From: Nakamurella flava
GTDB lineage: Bacteria > Actinomycetota > Actinomycetes > Mycobacteriales > Nakamurellaceae
DNA length: 64,000 nt
Assembly: GCF_005298075.1 (NCBI RefSeq)
Contig: NZ_SZZH01000001.1
Span: 868,001-932,000 of the forward strand
Direction of reading: 5' to 3'
Shown: positions 9,947 through 19,891 of the stretch, one piece after another
How positions within the stretch are numbered: the stretch's first letter is position 1
How the letters are laid out: each line of letters begins with the position of its first letter
Notes under the pieces: model-generated
What the model saw: only the letters and a program-made list of their open reading frames with translations
What the model was told of the DNA's origin: nothing
Database searches by the model: none
Position numbers and translations under genes: made by a program

Positions 9947-11304
9947 GGACGCGACCCGGCCGACGGCTCCGCTCCGTCCGGCCGACTCGCGGCCGACCCG
10001 TGCGGGTCGGCGTCCGGTGCGTCCCGCAGCGGATGGGCCCGCTCGTCGGCCCCGAGTCGGGCCACCGCCAGGGTCACCACGGCGACCACGGCGGGAGCCA
10101 GGCCGGCGACGAGGAACGTCGGCGCCAGACCGATGGCCTCACCCACCGGCCCGGCCAACGCCATCGACACCGGCATCAGCGCCAGCGAGACGAAGAAGTC
10201 CAGGCTGGACACCCGGCCGAGCATGGCCGGCGGGACCCGTCGCTGCAGCAACGTGCCCCAGACGACCTGCGCACTGGAGAAGCAGAACCCGGCCACGAAC
10301 AGGGCCACGGCCATCAGCCACAGCTGCGACGTCAGCCCGATGACCGCGATCGGCACGCTGCCCACGCCCCAGCCCAGCAGCATGAAGGTCAGATAGCGCC
10401 GGGGGAGCGGCACCGAGGCGACGACCAACGACCCGATGGCTCCGCCGGCGCCGAAGACGGCCAGCGCCAGCGCGAAGGCCCCGGCCCCGCCACCGGTCTG
10501 GTTCTTCACCGCGAACGGGAGCAGCACCTCCACGGGACCCATCACCGCCAGCACGGCGAGGACGGCGAACAGCAGGGTCGCGAGCAGCCACCGGGTCCGC
10601 ACCATGTAGGCGAAGCCGTCCCGGATGTCGGCCACCGCGGCCCGCAGCGGGTGGCGCGACCGGTCCACCTCCCGACGCACCGGCGTGCTGCGCATCCCGG
10701 CCACCACGACCACGGCCGCGACCTGGACGGCGGCGATGACGGCGAAGGCCAGTCCGGTCGGGCCCACGGCGATGAGCAGACTGGCCAGCGCCGGCCCGGC
10801 GGCCTGCATCACGGTCGGCCGCAGCATGCCCTCCAACCCGTTGGCGGCCAGCAGTTCCTCGGGTGCGAGCAGGGAGGGCAACCAGGCCGAGTACGCCGGG
10901 AAGAAGAACCCGTCGGCCATGCCGAGCACGAGGGCCAGTGCCGCGAGCTGCCAGACCTGGATGAGGCCGGTCAGGGACAGGGCCGCGGCGGTGGCGTAGC
11001 AGGCGGCCCGCAGACTCTCGACGACGAGCAGGATCGACCGCTGAGGGACGCGGTCCGCGACGGCGCCACCGACCAGGACGGTGGACACCAGGCCGACGGC
11101 CGCGGCGGTGGCCACCAGGGACAGATCGCTCGGGTCGCCCCCCAGTTGCACGACCTGCCACACCGATGCCACGAGCCAGACCCCGACGCTGAGCAGCGAG
11201 GCGACCAGGGCGCCGGCCAGCCGCCGGAACTGGTCGTCGACCAGGGGCCGCAGGGCGCGCGGCACGCCGCGCCGGGCTTGCGCGGGCTGCGCGGAGGAGG
11301 ACAT
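9937..11304 (-). CDS. MFS transporter (EntS/MFS_3-like exporter)
   Basis: A 455-residue, 12-segment major facilitator. The first loop carries GGAVADRVPQRSILL, a standard MFS motif A variant, and the overall layout resembles the MFS_3 group that includes the siderophore exporter EntS. ATG 11304 is chosen over an upstream in-frame start because it gives a short polar N-terminus before the first membrane segment. It stands alone on this strand. Substrate unknown. Confidence 0.85.
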   Translation of the reverse strand: MSSSAQPAQARRGVPRALRPLVDDQFRRLAGALVASLLSVGVWLVASVWQVVQLGGDPSDLSLVATAAAVGLVSTVLVGGAVADRVPQRSILLVVESLRAACYATAAALSLTGLIQVWQLAALALVLGMADGFFFPAYSAWLPSLLAPEELLAANGLEGMLRPTVMQAAGPALASLLIAVGPTGLAFAVIAAVQVAAVVVVAGMRSTPVRREVDRSRHPLRAAVADIRDGFAYMVRTRWLLATLLFAVLAVLAVMGPVEVLLPFAVKNQTGGGAGAFALALAVFGAGGAIGSLVVASVPLPRRYLTFMLLGWGVGSVPIAVIGLTSQLWLMAVALFVAGFCFSSAQVVWGTLLQRRVPPAMLGRVSSLDFFVSLALMPVSMALAGPVGEAIGLAPTFLVAGLAPAVVAVVTLAVARLGADERAHPLRDAPDADPHGSAASRPDGAEPSAGSRPHP

Positions 11305-11496
11305 GACCGGGACGCTCCGACGGGCCGACGATGGAAAAGGGACCTCAGCCTGCAATGTCGCACGCCCCACCGACAACGCATTTCCGACCGGCGGAGTCCC
11401 GCGATCTCCGGCGACGGGGAACAGGTTCCGGCCGTGGCGGGTTGTAGCGAAGGCCGGTGATCGCGCCGGCTGTCGAGCAGTGCAGGAGTGCCGATC

Positions 11497-12615
11497 GTGT
11501 CAGCCGCCCCGTCGTTCGCCCCGCCACACCCCGCCCCGTCCACCGCGTCGAACGGCACCACGTCCGGGGTCGGTCCGTTGACCCTGACCCGTCCGACGGA
11601 CGGCGGCCGGGTTCGGTTGTCGGTGCTCGACCTGGCCGGCGTCGGCGACGGGGTGACCGTCAGTGAGGCGCTGGCGGCCACCACCGAGTTGGCCGTCACC
11701 ACGGAACGTCTGGGCTACCACCGGTTCTGGGTCGCCGAGCACCACGGCATGCCTGCGGTGGCGTCGGCCGCCCCGCCCGTGCTGCTGGCCCACCTGGCCG
11801 CGCACACCACCTCGATCCGGCTGGGCTCGGGCGGGGTGATGCTCCCCAACCACGCACCGCTCGCGGTGGCCGAGCAGTTCGGCACCCTCGCCGCGTTGCA
11901 CCCGGGCCGCATCGATCTCGGACTGGGGCGGGCCCCCGGCAGCGACCAGCTGACCGCTCATGCCTTGCGCCGCCGGATGGCCGGCACCGACGGCGACGAC
12001 TTCGCCGCCCAGGTCGCCGAGCTCCGCCACTTCCTGCAGGACTCGTTCCCGCCGTCGCACCCCTACGCCCGCATCCTGACCACCCCACGGGCCGACGTGC
12101 CGCTGTACATCCTGGGCTCGTCGGATTACGGGGCACGGCTCGCGGCCAAGCTCGGCCTGCCCTATGCCTTCGCCTACCACTTCGCGGGGGCGAACGGCGG
12201 CGCCGAACTCGCGCTCGAGCTCTACCGTTCGCAGTTCCGTCCGTCGGCGACCCTGGCCGAGCCGTACTCGATGATCGGCGTCACCGCTCTGGCGGCCGAG
12301 ACCGACGAGCAGGCCCAGTACGAGGCACGGGCCGGGGCGCTGTCGATGCTCCTGCTGCGCTCCGGTCGCCTGCAGGCCATCCCCACCCCCGAGCAGGCCG
12401 CCGAGTACCCCTACCGCCCCGAGGAGCTGCAGCTGCTGGCGGCGATGAGCGGTACCGAGATCGTCGGCACGGCCGACACGGTCGCCGACGAGCTGGCCGA
12501 CGTCGCCGGCCGGCTCGGAGCCGACGAACTGCTGATCACCAGCCGGGTACACGGAGCGGCGACCCGGCGGCGCTCGTTCGAGCTGTTGGCCGCGCAGGTC
12601 CGCGCCGGGAGCTGA
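11497..12615 (+). CDS. LLM-class flavin-dependent oxidoreductase (luciferase-family group 1)
   Basis: A 372-residue TIM-barrel flavoprotein of the luciferase-like superfamily. Typical segments are GYHRFWVAEHHG, LGSGGVMLPNHAPL and RIDLGLGRAPGSD, the last being diagnostic for the MsnO8/YhbW-like group. GTG 11497 is chosen because AGGAG (11484-11488) sits eight bases upstream; GTG 11488 overlaps that site. It is unlinked to the sulfur island and stands between two MFS genes. The substrate is unknown. Confidence 0.88.
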   Translation: MSAAPSFAPPHPAPSTASNGTTSGVGPLTLTRPTDGGRVRLSVLDLAGVGDGVTVSEALAATTELAVTTERLGYHRFWVAEHHGMPAVASAAPPVLLAHLAAHTTSIRLGSGGVMLPNHAPLAVAEQFGTLAALHPGRIDLGLGRAPGSDQLTAHALRRRMAGTDGDDFAAQVAELRHFLQDSFPPSHPYARILTTPRADVPLYILGSSDYGARLAAKLGLPYAFAYHFAGANGGAELALELYRSQFRPSATLAEPYSMIGVTALAAETDEQAQYEARAGALSMLLLRSGRLQAIPTPEQAAEYPYRPEELQLLAAMSGTEIVGTADTVADELADVAGRLGADELLITSRVHGAATRRRSFELLAAQVRAGS

Positions 12616-12677
12616 CCGACCGGCGGCGGACAGAGTGGCGCGGTCGGGGTGCCCGAAAGCGGGCACAATCCGCGTCG

Positions 12678-13916
12678 ATGAGTACGCCGCCTGGTCCCGA
12701 CCCTTCCCCGACCCCCGCGCTCCCGGTCGTGCCCCGCCGGTCCCGGGCGGCGGTCAGCCTGCTCTTCGCCCTGATGGGCGTGACCATGGGCAGCTGGGCG
12801 GCGCGCATCCCCGGCGTCCGCGCCCAGGTCGGGGTGGACGACGTCCAATGGGGCCTCATCATCCTGGCCGCGCCGGCCGGGAGCCTGATCACCCTGCTGA
12901 TCGTGACCCGGTTGATCGGGACCGTCGGGGCCCGCCGCCTCGTGCTCCCGGGAGCGGTGGCGGTGCTGGTGGTGGTTCCGGTGACCGCGGCATCGGGTCG
13001 GATCGACGTTCTGCTGGTCGCGGTGTTCCTCCAGGGGGCGGCCACCGGGTTGCTGGCCACCCCGATGAACGCGCTGGCCGTGCTCGTGGAACGGGACTAC
13101 CGGCGACCGATCATGTCCGGTTTCCACGCCGTGTTCAGCCTGGGCCAGCTCACCGGTGGTCTGGCCGGTGCGGTGGCGGCCGACCTGGGGATCTCGCCGG
13201 CCCGCCAGTTGTCCGGTTCCGGGGTGCTGCTCGGTGCTGCGCTGCTGGCCGTGGCGCGCTGGGTGCCGAGGGACCATCCGGCCCTGACGGGGCCGTCCTC
13301 GCCGGCGGCGAAGGGGGAGACCCGTCGGGGACGCCGGGTCATCACCCCGCAACTGTTGCTGCTGGCCGCCATCGCCCTGCTGTCGTCGATCAACGAGGGC
13401 GCGGCCGTGCAGTGGAGCGCGCAGTACGGCGCGGTCGCCGGCGCGGCCGGGGCCAGTGTCGGCGCCCTGGTGTTCTCCACGTTCTCGGTGGCGATGACGG
13501 CGGCCCGGTTGCGGGGTGACCGGCTGGCCGGACGCTGGGGGCGGGTGCGGTTCGTCCGACTGTCGGCGCTGCTGGCCGGGGTGGGGATGGCGGCGGGCCT
13601 GGTCTGGGGTGGCACCGCGGGCGCGTTCCTGGCCTTCGCCCTGCTCGGGGTGGGAAGCGGTTGCATCATCCCGACGGTGATGGCACTGGCCGGCAACCAG
13701 CCGGGGATCGCCGCGGGCCAGGGCGTCGCGGTGGCCTCGCTGGGGCAGTGGCCTGCCTTCCTGCTCGGCCCGCCAGTCATCGGGGCGCTGGCCGGGGTCG
13801 TCGGTCTGCGGTGGGGCCTGGGCCTGGTGGTGGTCAGCGCCCTGCTCATCTCCGCCCTGGCCGGTCGCCTGCGGGACCCGGGGCAACCGGAACGCCAGGT
13901 GCTCCGCACCCCCTGA
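12678..13916 (+). CDS. MFS transporter (YbjJ-like)
   Basis: A 412-residue major facilitator with about 12 membrane segments after a proline-rich cytoplasmic N-terminus. The segments MGSWAARIPGVRAQ and GFHAVFSLGQLTGGLAG are typical of the YbjJ-type subgroup. Start ATG 12678 follows the LLM gene by 62 bases, so the two may be cotranscribed. A hairpin lies directly after the stop. Substrate unknown. Confidence 0.85.
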   Translation: MSTPPGPDPSPTPALPVVPRRSRAAVSLLFALMGVTMGSWAARIPGVRAQVGVDDVQWGLIILAAPAGSLITLLIVTRLIGTVGARRLVLPGAVAVLVVVPVTAASGRIDVLLVAVFLQGAATGLLATPMNALAVLVERDYRRPIMSGFHAVFSLGQLTGGLAGAVAADLGISPARQLSGSGVLLGAALLAVARWVPRDHPALTGPSSPAAKGETRRGRRVITPQLLLLAAIALLSSINEGAAVQWSAQYGAVAGAAGASVGALVFSTFSVAMTAARLRGDRLAGRWGRVRFVRLSALLAGVGMAAGLVWGGTAGAFLAFALLGVGSGCIIPTVMALAGNQPGIAAGQGVAVASLGQWPAFLLGPPVIGALAGVVGLRWGLGLVVVSALLISALAGRLRDPGQPERQVLRTP

Positions 13917-13936
13917 GACGCCGTTCGGGCGGCGTC
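13917..13936. terminator. Terminator hairpin after MFS gene
   Basis: GACGCCG and CGGCGTC pair around a TTCGGG loop, starting one base after the stop codon. It lies in the 44-base gap between convergent genes and probably serves both. Confidence 0.65.
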
Positions 13937-13960
13937 CCAGGGCGAGCGGGCGGCGTCCGG

Positions 13961-14176
13961 TCAGAAATCGGGTCGCTGGGCCCGCGCCTCCGCGGGCGAT
14001 CCGGCGTCCGCCGGTCCGGTGTCGTCGCCGTGTTCGACCGGACCCTTGATCGCGGGATCGGTCGCGCCGTCCGGGTCGGTCAGGGGGGAGGACTGCCAGG
14101 ACTCGGTGACGTCGGCCATCCGGTCGGTGGAGTCGGTGGTGGCCTCGTCGTCCGGGGGTGGGGTGGCAGCGGTCAT
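13961..14176 (-). CDS. Small acidic hypothetical protein
   Basis: A 71-residue hydrophilic protein rich in Asp, Thr, Ala and Pro with no membrane segment and probably little fixed structure. ATG 14176 has an excellent GGAGG site five bases upstream, which is the main support that it is translated. It is divergent from the AAA ATPase gene at 14372. I do not recognise a family. Confidence 0.65.
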   Translation of the reverse strand: MTAATPPPDDEATTDSTDRMADVTESWQSSPLTDPDGATDPAIKGPVEHGDDTGPADAGSPAEARAQRPDF

Positions 14177-14371
14177 GGCGTCCTCCTGAGCGGATGGCGG
14201 ATCTGTGCCGAACTGTTTACCCAGCCCTGACGCCCACGACACCCACCGGACCATGCCGACCGGAGCCAGATTCTACCCGCGGCCCGCCGTCGAGACCGCT
14301 TCCGGCGGACCGATTTCGCGCTCCGCGCAGCGACGGTCCCGGTGTCGGTGCCGCGGCGTACGTTGACCGCC

Positions 14372-15802
14372 ATGAGCGAGAGTGCCGTCCCCGTCGTCCC
14401 CGAACAGCCGGCCGGTCTGCCGACCACGGTCGGTGAGCTGCGCGCCTCGGGGGCCGTCGCCCGGAGCGTGAAGACCGAGCTGCGGGACAACCTGCTGGAC
14501 GCCCTGCGGTCGGGGCGCGACCCGTGGCCCGGCATCGTCGGTTTCGACGCGACCGTGCTGCCCCAACTGGAACGCGCGATCATCGCCGGCCATGACCTGG
14601 TGCTGTTGGGGGAACGCGGCCAGGGCAAGACCAGACTGTTGCGCACCCTGGTTGGACTGCTCGACGAATGGTCGCCGGTGATCGTCGGGTCCGAGATCGG
14701 CGAGCATCCGCTCGACCCCGTGACCGTCGGGTCCCGCCGGGCGGCGGCCGAGCAGGGTGACGCGTTGCCCGTCGGGTGGCGGCACCGCAGCGAGCGGTAC
14801 ACCGAGAAGCTCGCCACCCCGGACACCGCGGTCGCCGACCTGATCGGCGACATCGACCCGGTCAAGGTGGCCGAGGGCCGGTCGCTGGGCGATCCGGAGA
14901 CCATCCACTTCGGTCTGGTGCCGCGGGCCCACCGCGGCATCATGGCCATCAACGAGCTCCCCGATCTGGCCGAGCGGATCCAGGTCTCGTTGCTGAACGT
15001 CATGGAGGAACGGGACATCCAGGTCCGCGGCTACAGCGTGCGGCTCCCGCTGGACGTGCTGCTGGTCGCCTCGGCCAACCCGGAGGACTACACCAACCGC
15101 GGCCGCATCATCACCCCGCTCAAGGACCGCTTCGGGGCCGAGATCCGCACCCACTACCCGCTGGAGCTGGCCGACGAGGTGGCGGTCATCGAGCAGGAGG
15201 CGCAGCTGCCGGCCGCGGTACCGGCCCACCTGCTGGAGATCATCGCGCGGTTCGTGCGTCATCTGCGGGAGTCCTCGGCCATCGACCAGGGTTCCGGGGT
15301 GTCGGCGCGGTTCGCGGTGGCCGCCGCCGAGACGGTCGCCGCCGCTGCCCTCCGCCGGGCCGCCCTGACCGGCGAGGAGGGCGCCACCGCCCGCCCGGTC
15401 GATCTGGAGTCGGTGTTGCCCGTGCTCCGGGGGAAGCTGGAGTTCGCCACCGGCCAGGAGGGTCGCGAGAGCGAACTGCTCGAGCATCTGCTGCGCCGGG
15501 CGACCGCCGAGACCGCCCGGCACCGGCTGCGCGGACTCGACCTGTCGCCGCTGGTCGACGCCGTGACCTCGCATCCGCTGCGGACCGGCGACCGGGTCCC
15601 GGCGGCCGCGGTGGTCGACGCTGCCCCGAACCTGGAGGTCGTCGGGCAGCTCGCCGAACGGCTCGGGGCGGCGGGGACCGAGGACCCGGGGCCGTTCGCC
15701 GCGGCGGTCGAGCTGGCGCTGGAGCTCCTGTTCCTGACGCGCAAGATCACCAAGGAACCCGACGCGGACGACGCCACCGGCACGGCGGTCAGCTATGGCT
15801 AG
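14372..15802 (+). CDS. AAA+ ATPase, magnesium-chelatase (ChlI/BchI)-like, partner of VWA protein
   Basis: A 476-residue ATPase with Walker A GERGQGKT (80-87), a sensor-type segment ANPEDYTNRGRI and the helical insert of the chelatase/MoxR clade. It resembles M. tuberculosis Rv0958. No chlorophyll genes are present, so it is not a true chelatase subunit. The family normally works with a VWA protein to remodel or insert cofactors into a client, and the VWA gene follows 36 bases later. Client unknown. Confidence 0.88.
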   Translation: MSESAVPVVPEQPAGLPTTVGELRASGAVARSVKTELRDNLLDALRSGRDPWPGIVGFDATVLPQLERAIIAGHDLVLLGERGQGKTRLLRTLVGLLDEWSPVIVGSEIGEHPLDPVTVGSRRAAAEQGDALPVGWRHRSERYTEKLATPDTAVADLIGDIDPVKVAEGRSLGDPETIHFGLVPRAHRGIMAINELPDLAERIQVSLLNVMEERDIQVRGYSVRLPLDVLLVASANPEDYTNRGRIITPLKDRFGAEIRTHYPLELADEVAVIEQEAQLPAAVPAHLLEIIARFVRHLRESSAIDQGSGVSARFAVAAAETVAAAALRRAALTGEEGATARPVDLESVLPVLRGKLEFATGQEGRESELLEHLLRRATAETARHRLRGLDLSPLVDAVTSHPLRTGDRVPAAAVVDAAPNLEVVGQLAERLGAAGTEDPGPFAAAVELALELLFLTRKITKEPDADDATGTAVSYG

Positions 15803-15838
15803 GGCCGGGTCTTCTGCGGCGCACGGGGGGCGCGACCG

Positions 15839-17854
15839 ATGAGTTCCGCTGACGACACGGCCAACGAGGCCGGACGCCGCGCCCGGGCCGCCCGCCGCCG
15901 CCAGTGGTCGTACGGCGCCTACCGGGAAGGGCCGGACCCGTTGGCGCCGCCGTTCGACATCGACGCAGCGATCGACCGGATCGGCCGGGACGTCATGGAG
16001 GGGAGTTCGCCCCGCCAGGCGATGCGAGAGCTGTTGCGGCAGGGCATGTCCGGCCGCAGTGGTCTGGACGAGCTGACCCGTCGGCTGCGGGAGCGGCGGC
16101 GGGAGCTGCAACGGGACAACCGCATCGACGGCACCCTGCAGGAGGTGCGGGAGCTGCTCGACAAGGCCCTGACCGCCGAACGGCAGACATTGGCCCGGCA
16201 GGACTCCGAGGACGCCCGGTTCCGTGAGATGGACCTGGACACGTTGCCGGACAACACCGGTCGCGCGGTGCGGGCGTTGCAGCCGTACCAGTGGCAGTCG
16301 CCGGAGGCGCGTGCTGCGTACGAGGAGATCCAGAACCTGCTCGGCCGGGAGATGCTCGACCAGCGCTTCGCCGGCATGAAGGAGGCGCTGCAGCAGGCGA
16401 CTCCGCAGGACGCCGAGGACGTCCGACGGATGCTCGACGATCTGAACAAGCTGCTGGACGCGCACGCCGCCGCGCCGGACAGCCCGTCGGTGCAGGCCCA
16501 GTTCGATCAGTTCATGGCCGAGCACGGGCGCTTCTTCCCGGAGCAGCCCGAGTCGGTCGACGAGCTGGTCGACCTGCTGGCCGCGCGGTCGGCCGCGGCG
16601 CAGCGGATGATGCAGTCGCTCTCGCCCCAGCAGCGTGCCGAATTGGCCGAGCTGAGTCAGCAGGCGTTCGGCGATCCGCGGCTGGCCCAGTCGCTGGCCG
16701 AACTGGACGGCCGGTTGCAGGGCCTGCGACCGGGGGAGGACTGGTCCGGGCCGGGCCAGGGCCGGCAACCCCGGTTCCGGGGCGACAACCCCATGGGCCT
16801 GGGGGAGGCGACCCGGGCCATGGAGGAACTGGGTCGCATCGACGAGCTCACCGACCGCCTCGGCCAGAGTTACCCGGGGGCCGAGCTGGCGGATATCGAT
16901 CCCGACGAGCTGGCCGCCGCACTGGGCGAGGATGCCCGCGTCGATCTGCAGGCGCTGCGCGACCTGGAACGCGAACTACAGGAGCAGGGTGTCTTCGAGC
17001 GAGCCCCGGACGGGTCGCTGCAGCTGTCGCCGCGAGCGTTGCGCCGGCTGGGGGAGTCGGCCCTTCGAGAAGTGGTCGACCGGATCGCCGGGCGCCGGGG
17101 CGAGCGGGCGACCCGCCGTTCCGGGGCGGCCGGTGAGCCGACCGGGGCCAGTCGGCCGTGGGCGTTCGGCGACACCGAGGCCTGGAACGTGCCCCGGACG
17201 CTGCTGAACGCCCAGCTCCGCCGGGCCGCCGGGGACGATCGCCCGCTCGACGTGGCCGACGTCGAGGTGGTCGACACCGAACGGCGCCGGCAGGCCGCGG
17301 TCGCGTTGTGCGTCGACACGTCGTGGTCGATGGTGCAGGACGGCCGGTGGGTGCCGATGAAACGCACCGCACTGGCCCTGCACCACCTCATCTCGACCCG
17401 CTTCCGGACGGACGCACTGCAGCTGGTGACGTTCGGCCGGGCGGCGTCGAAGGTCGGGCTGGGCGAGCTGGTCGAGTTGGAGGGCGCCTGGGTGCAGGGC
17501 ACCAACCTGCACCACGCCCTGCTGCTGGCCGGCGAACATCTGCGCCGCCACCCGGACGCCATCCCGGTGGTGCTGGTGGTCACCGACGGCGAACCGACCG
17601 CCCACCTGGAACCCGATGGGCATCCGGTGTTCTCGTACCCGCCCACCGAGCTGACCCTGGGATTGACGATCGCCGAGCTGGACCGGTTGACCGTCCGGCG
17701 CGCGGCGGTCACCTTCTTCGTCCTGGGTGACGACCCGGGGCTGGCCCACCTGGTCGACTCGCTGGCCCGCCGGTGCGGTGGACGGGTGGTGGCCCCGGAC
17801 CTGGACGGGTTGGGGGCCGAGGTGGTGGCCGACTACCTGCGGACGCGTCGTTGA
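15839..17854 (+). CDS. VWA-domain protein, partner of ChlI-like ATPase
   Basis: A 671-residue protein, the same size as Rv0959 of M. tuberculosis. The N-terminal two thirds are charged and helical, with many Arg/Glu-rich coiled-coil stretches. The C-terminal VWA domain (about 485-670) has a metal-ion-dependent adhesion site: CVDTSWSM near 490, GTNLHHALL and VVTDGEPT. The first motif is DTSWS rather than DxSGS, a conserved variation within this subfamily. It forms an operon with the ATPase and probably presents the client. Confidence 0.88.
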   Translation: MSSADDTANEAGRRARAARRRQWSYGAYREGPDPLAPPFDIDAAIDRIGRDVMEGSSPRQAMRELLRQGMSGRSGLDELTRRLRERRRELQRDNRIDGTLQEVRELLDKALTAERQTLARQDSEDARFREMDLDTLPDNTGRAVRALQPYQWQSPEARAAYEEIQNLLGREMLDQRFAGMKEALQQATPQDAEDVRRMLDDLNKLLDAHAAAPDSPSVQAQFDQFMAEHGRFFPEQPESVDELVDLLAARSAAAQRMMQSLSPQQRAELAELSQQAFGDPRLAQSLAELDGRLQGLRPGEDWSGPGQGRQPRFRGDNPMGLGEATRAMEELGRIDELTDRLGQSYPGAELADIDPDELAAALGEDARVDLQALRDLERELQEQGVFERAPDGSLQLSPRALRRLGESALREVVDRIAGRRGERATRRSGAAGEPTGASRPWAFGDTEAWNVPRTLLNAQLRRAAGDDRPLDVADVEVVDTERRRQAAVALCVDTSWSMVQDGRWVPMKRTALALHHLISTRFRTDALQLVTFGRAASKVGLGELVELEGAWVQGTNLHHALLLAGEHLRRHPDAIPVVLVVTDGEPTAHLEPDGHPVFSYPPTELTLGLTIAELDRLTVRRAAVTFFVLGDDPGLAHLVDSLARRCGGRVVAPDLDGLGAEVVADYLRTRR

Positions 17855-17945
17855 GCAGGCGACCGGCGTTCGGCCATGACCGGACGGGACGTCGTTCCGT
17901 GGCTGCACCGGCGTGAGTCGGCAGCCGGTCGGGAACTCAGCTGCC

Positions 17946-18125
17946 ATGACGATGACCCCGCAGTCCCCCGAGAACGCCGGCGATCAGCCCGATATCGCCC
18001 CAGCCGCTCCCACCACCCCCACCCCGGACGCGCAGGACAAGCCGGCCCAGGTCCAGGAGGACAACGACCCGGACGTGCAGGTCGCCCGCGGCGACGACGC
18101 GGAAGGCGCCGTCGGCCAGGGCTGA
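17946..18125 (+). CDS. Small acidic hypothetical protein
   Basis: A possible 59-residue protein rich in Pro, Asp, Gln and Ala, with no hydrophobic segment. ATG at 17946 or 17952 could start it; the ribosome site is weak (GGGAAC). It resembles in composition the small acidic protein at 13961-14176. A strong terminator follows 25 bases after the stop, which supports a transcript ending here. No family recognised. Confidence 0.4.
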   Translation: MTMTPQSPENAGDQPDIAPAAPTTPTPDAQDKPAQVQEDNDPDVQVARGDDAEGAVGQG

Positions 18126-18150
18126 GGTCGACCATATCGGTCACCAGGGA

Positions 18151-18191
18151 CGACTGCGGGGCCCGGGCGGTGTGCCCGGGCCCCGCAGTCG
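18151..18191. terminator. Strong bidirectional terminator, 18-bp perfect stem
   Basis: CGACTGCGGGGCCCGGGC and its exact complement flank a five-base GGTGT loop. It separates convergent genes ending at 18125 (+) and 18221 (-). It is the longest perfect stem I found in the window. Confidence 0.9.
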
Positions 18192-18220
18192 TGCGGCCGT
18201 GACGCCGGCCCGAAGCCTGG

Positions 18221-19657
18221 TCAGTGGCCGCGGCGCGCGTTCTGCTCGCTCTCGGCGTCGCTGCGCCCACTGGCGCCGCCGTGGCGGCGGTCCACGATGA
18301 TCCCGGCGATGAGCACGACGACCGCCAGCGCGACCGACAGCAGCAGCTGCACCCGCTGATCGGGCAGCGTGATCATGACGATCATGACGAACACGATGAA
18401 GGCGATGGCCAGGTAGGTCAGCCACGGGTAGAGCCACATGCGGACCGCGGGGCGGGCGCCCTCGGCGTCGAGTTTGCGGCGGGACACCAGCTGGCTCAGG
18501 GCGATGACCAGGTAGACGAACAGCGCGACGGCGCCGGTGGTCGCCAGCAGGTAGCCGAAGAGGTCCTCGGGCAGCACGTAGTTGCCGACGATGCCCGCGA
18601 AGCCCAGCACCATCGACGCCAGGACGGCGTTGCGGGGGACACCGCTCGGGGTGATCCGACGCAGCGCCCGGGGCGCGTCACCGCGGACGGACAGCGAGAA
18701 GATCATGCGCGACGCGGTGTAGAGGCCGGAGTTCAGGCACGAGGCCACCGCGGTCAGCACCACCACGTTCATGATCTGGTCCGCGTGCGGGATTCCCATG
18801 ACCTGCAGGGCCGACTGGTAGCTGCCGACCGCCGGGTCCAGGGTGTTCCACGGCACCAGGCAGACGACGATGAAGATCGACCCCAGGTAGAACAGGCCGA
18901 TCCGCCAGATCACCGAGTTGGTGGCGCGGGTGATGCCCTTCTCCGGGTTGGCCGACTCGGCCGCCGCGATGGTCACGATCTCGGTCCCCATGAACGAGAA
19001 CATCGTGGTCAGCATGGCGGCGATGACGGCCCCGAAACCCAGTGGCATGAAGCCACCCTCGGCGGTCAGCAGGGAGATGCCGGACTGCTCCGAACTGGGC
19101 AGCCAGCCCAGGATGGCGGCCAGACCCAGGGCGATGAACGCGACGATGGCGACGACCTTGATGAGCGCGAACCAGAACTCGAACTCGCCGTAGTTGCCGA
19201 CGCTGATGAGGTTGGTCGCCGTCAGCAACAACGTGATCACGGCGGCCCAGATCCACTGCTCGCCGCCGAGCCAGTTGTGCAGGATGAGCGCGCCGGCGGT
19301 GGCCTCGACCGGGATGACGAGCACCCAGAACCACCAGTAGAGCCAGCCGACGGAGAATCCGGCCCAGCGTCCGAGGGACCGGTCGGCGTAGGTGGAGAAC
19401 GAGCCGGTGTCCGGATGGGCGGTGGCCATCTCGCCGAGCATGCGCATCACCAGGACGACGAGTGTCCCGGCGAACAGGTAGGACAGCAGCACCGCCGGTC
19501 CGGCCAGGTTGATCGCCGTGGCGGACCCGACGAACAGCCCGGCGCCGATGACCCCGGCGATCGAGATCATGGTGACGTGACGCGGTTTCAGACTCGTACC
19601 GAGGCCGTGTCCGGCGGACTGCTCCGGACCGGCCGGCGATCGATCGATGGTGGCCAA
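18221..19657 (-). CDS. Amino acid permease (APC superfamily, GabP/AnsP-like)
   Basis: A 478-residue, 12-segment secondary transporter. The first helix reads MISIAGVIGAGLFVGS, the classic consensus of the amino acid transporter family, and SGLYTASRMIFSL lies in helix 8. TTG 19657 is chosen as start: an AGGAGG site (19664-19669) precedes it by six bases, while in-frame ATG 19723 and earlier starts lack one. The substrate within the GABA, asparagine, lysine and aromatic permease group cannot be decided. Confidence 0.9.
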   Translation of the reverse strand: MATIDRSPAGPEQSAGHGLGTSLKPRHVTMISIAGVIGAGLFVGSATAINLAGPAVLLSYLFAGTLVVLVMRMLGEMATAHPDTGSFSTYADRSLGRWAGFSVGWLYWWFWVLVIPVEATAGALILHNWLGGEQWIWAAVITLLLTATNLISVGNYGEFEFWFALIKVVAIVAFIALGLAAILGWLPSSEQSGISLLTAEGGFMPLGFGAVIAAMLTTMFSFMGTEIVTIAAAESANPEKGITRATNSVIWRIGLFYLGSIFIVVCLVPWNTLDPAVGSYQSALQVMGIPHADQIMNVVVLTAVASCLNSGLYTASRMIFSLSVRGDAPRALRRITPSGVPRNAVLASMVLGFAGIVGNYVLPEDLFGYLLATTGAVALFVYLVIALSQLVSRRKLDAEGARPAVRMWLYPWLTYLAIAFIVFVMIVMITLPDQRVQLLLSVALAVVVLIAGIIVDRRHGGASGRSDAESEQNARRGH

Positions 19658-19891
19658 GAGGGACCTCCTGAGGTTGGGCCCGGGCGGCGACTGACCGGAC
19701 GCCGGGAACTGCGGATCGATCATGCTCCGGCTCCGTTCGCACGGCGAAGCGAAACGCCCATTTGCCGCAGGGGTGGCGAAGTGCCGGTTCGTGCCGAAGG
19801 CCGGGGGGCCGCGAGTCGCGGTGCGTATCGTGCAGGGCAGGGGTCGCGCAGGGCAGGGGTCTGCGGCGCAGGCGGCACCCGAGGAGGTCCG

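Noticed and set aside
14273-16768. Very long minus-strand frame opposite the AAA/VWA genes
   Set aside because: Arg/Gln/Gly-rich shadow translation of well-supported genes on the plus strand.
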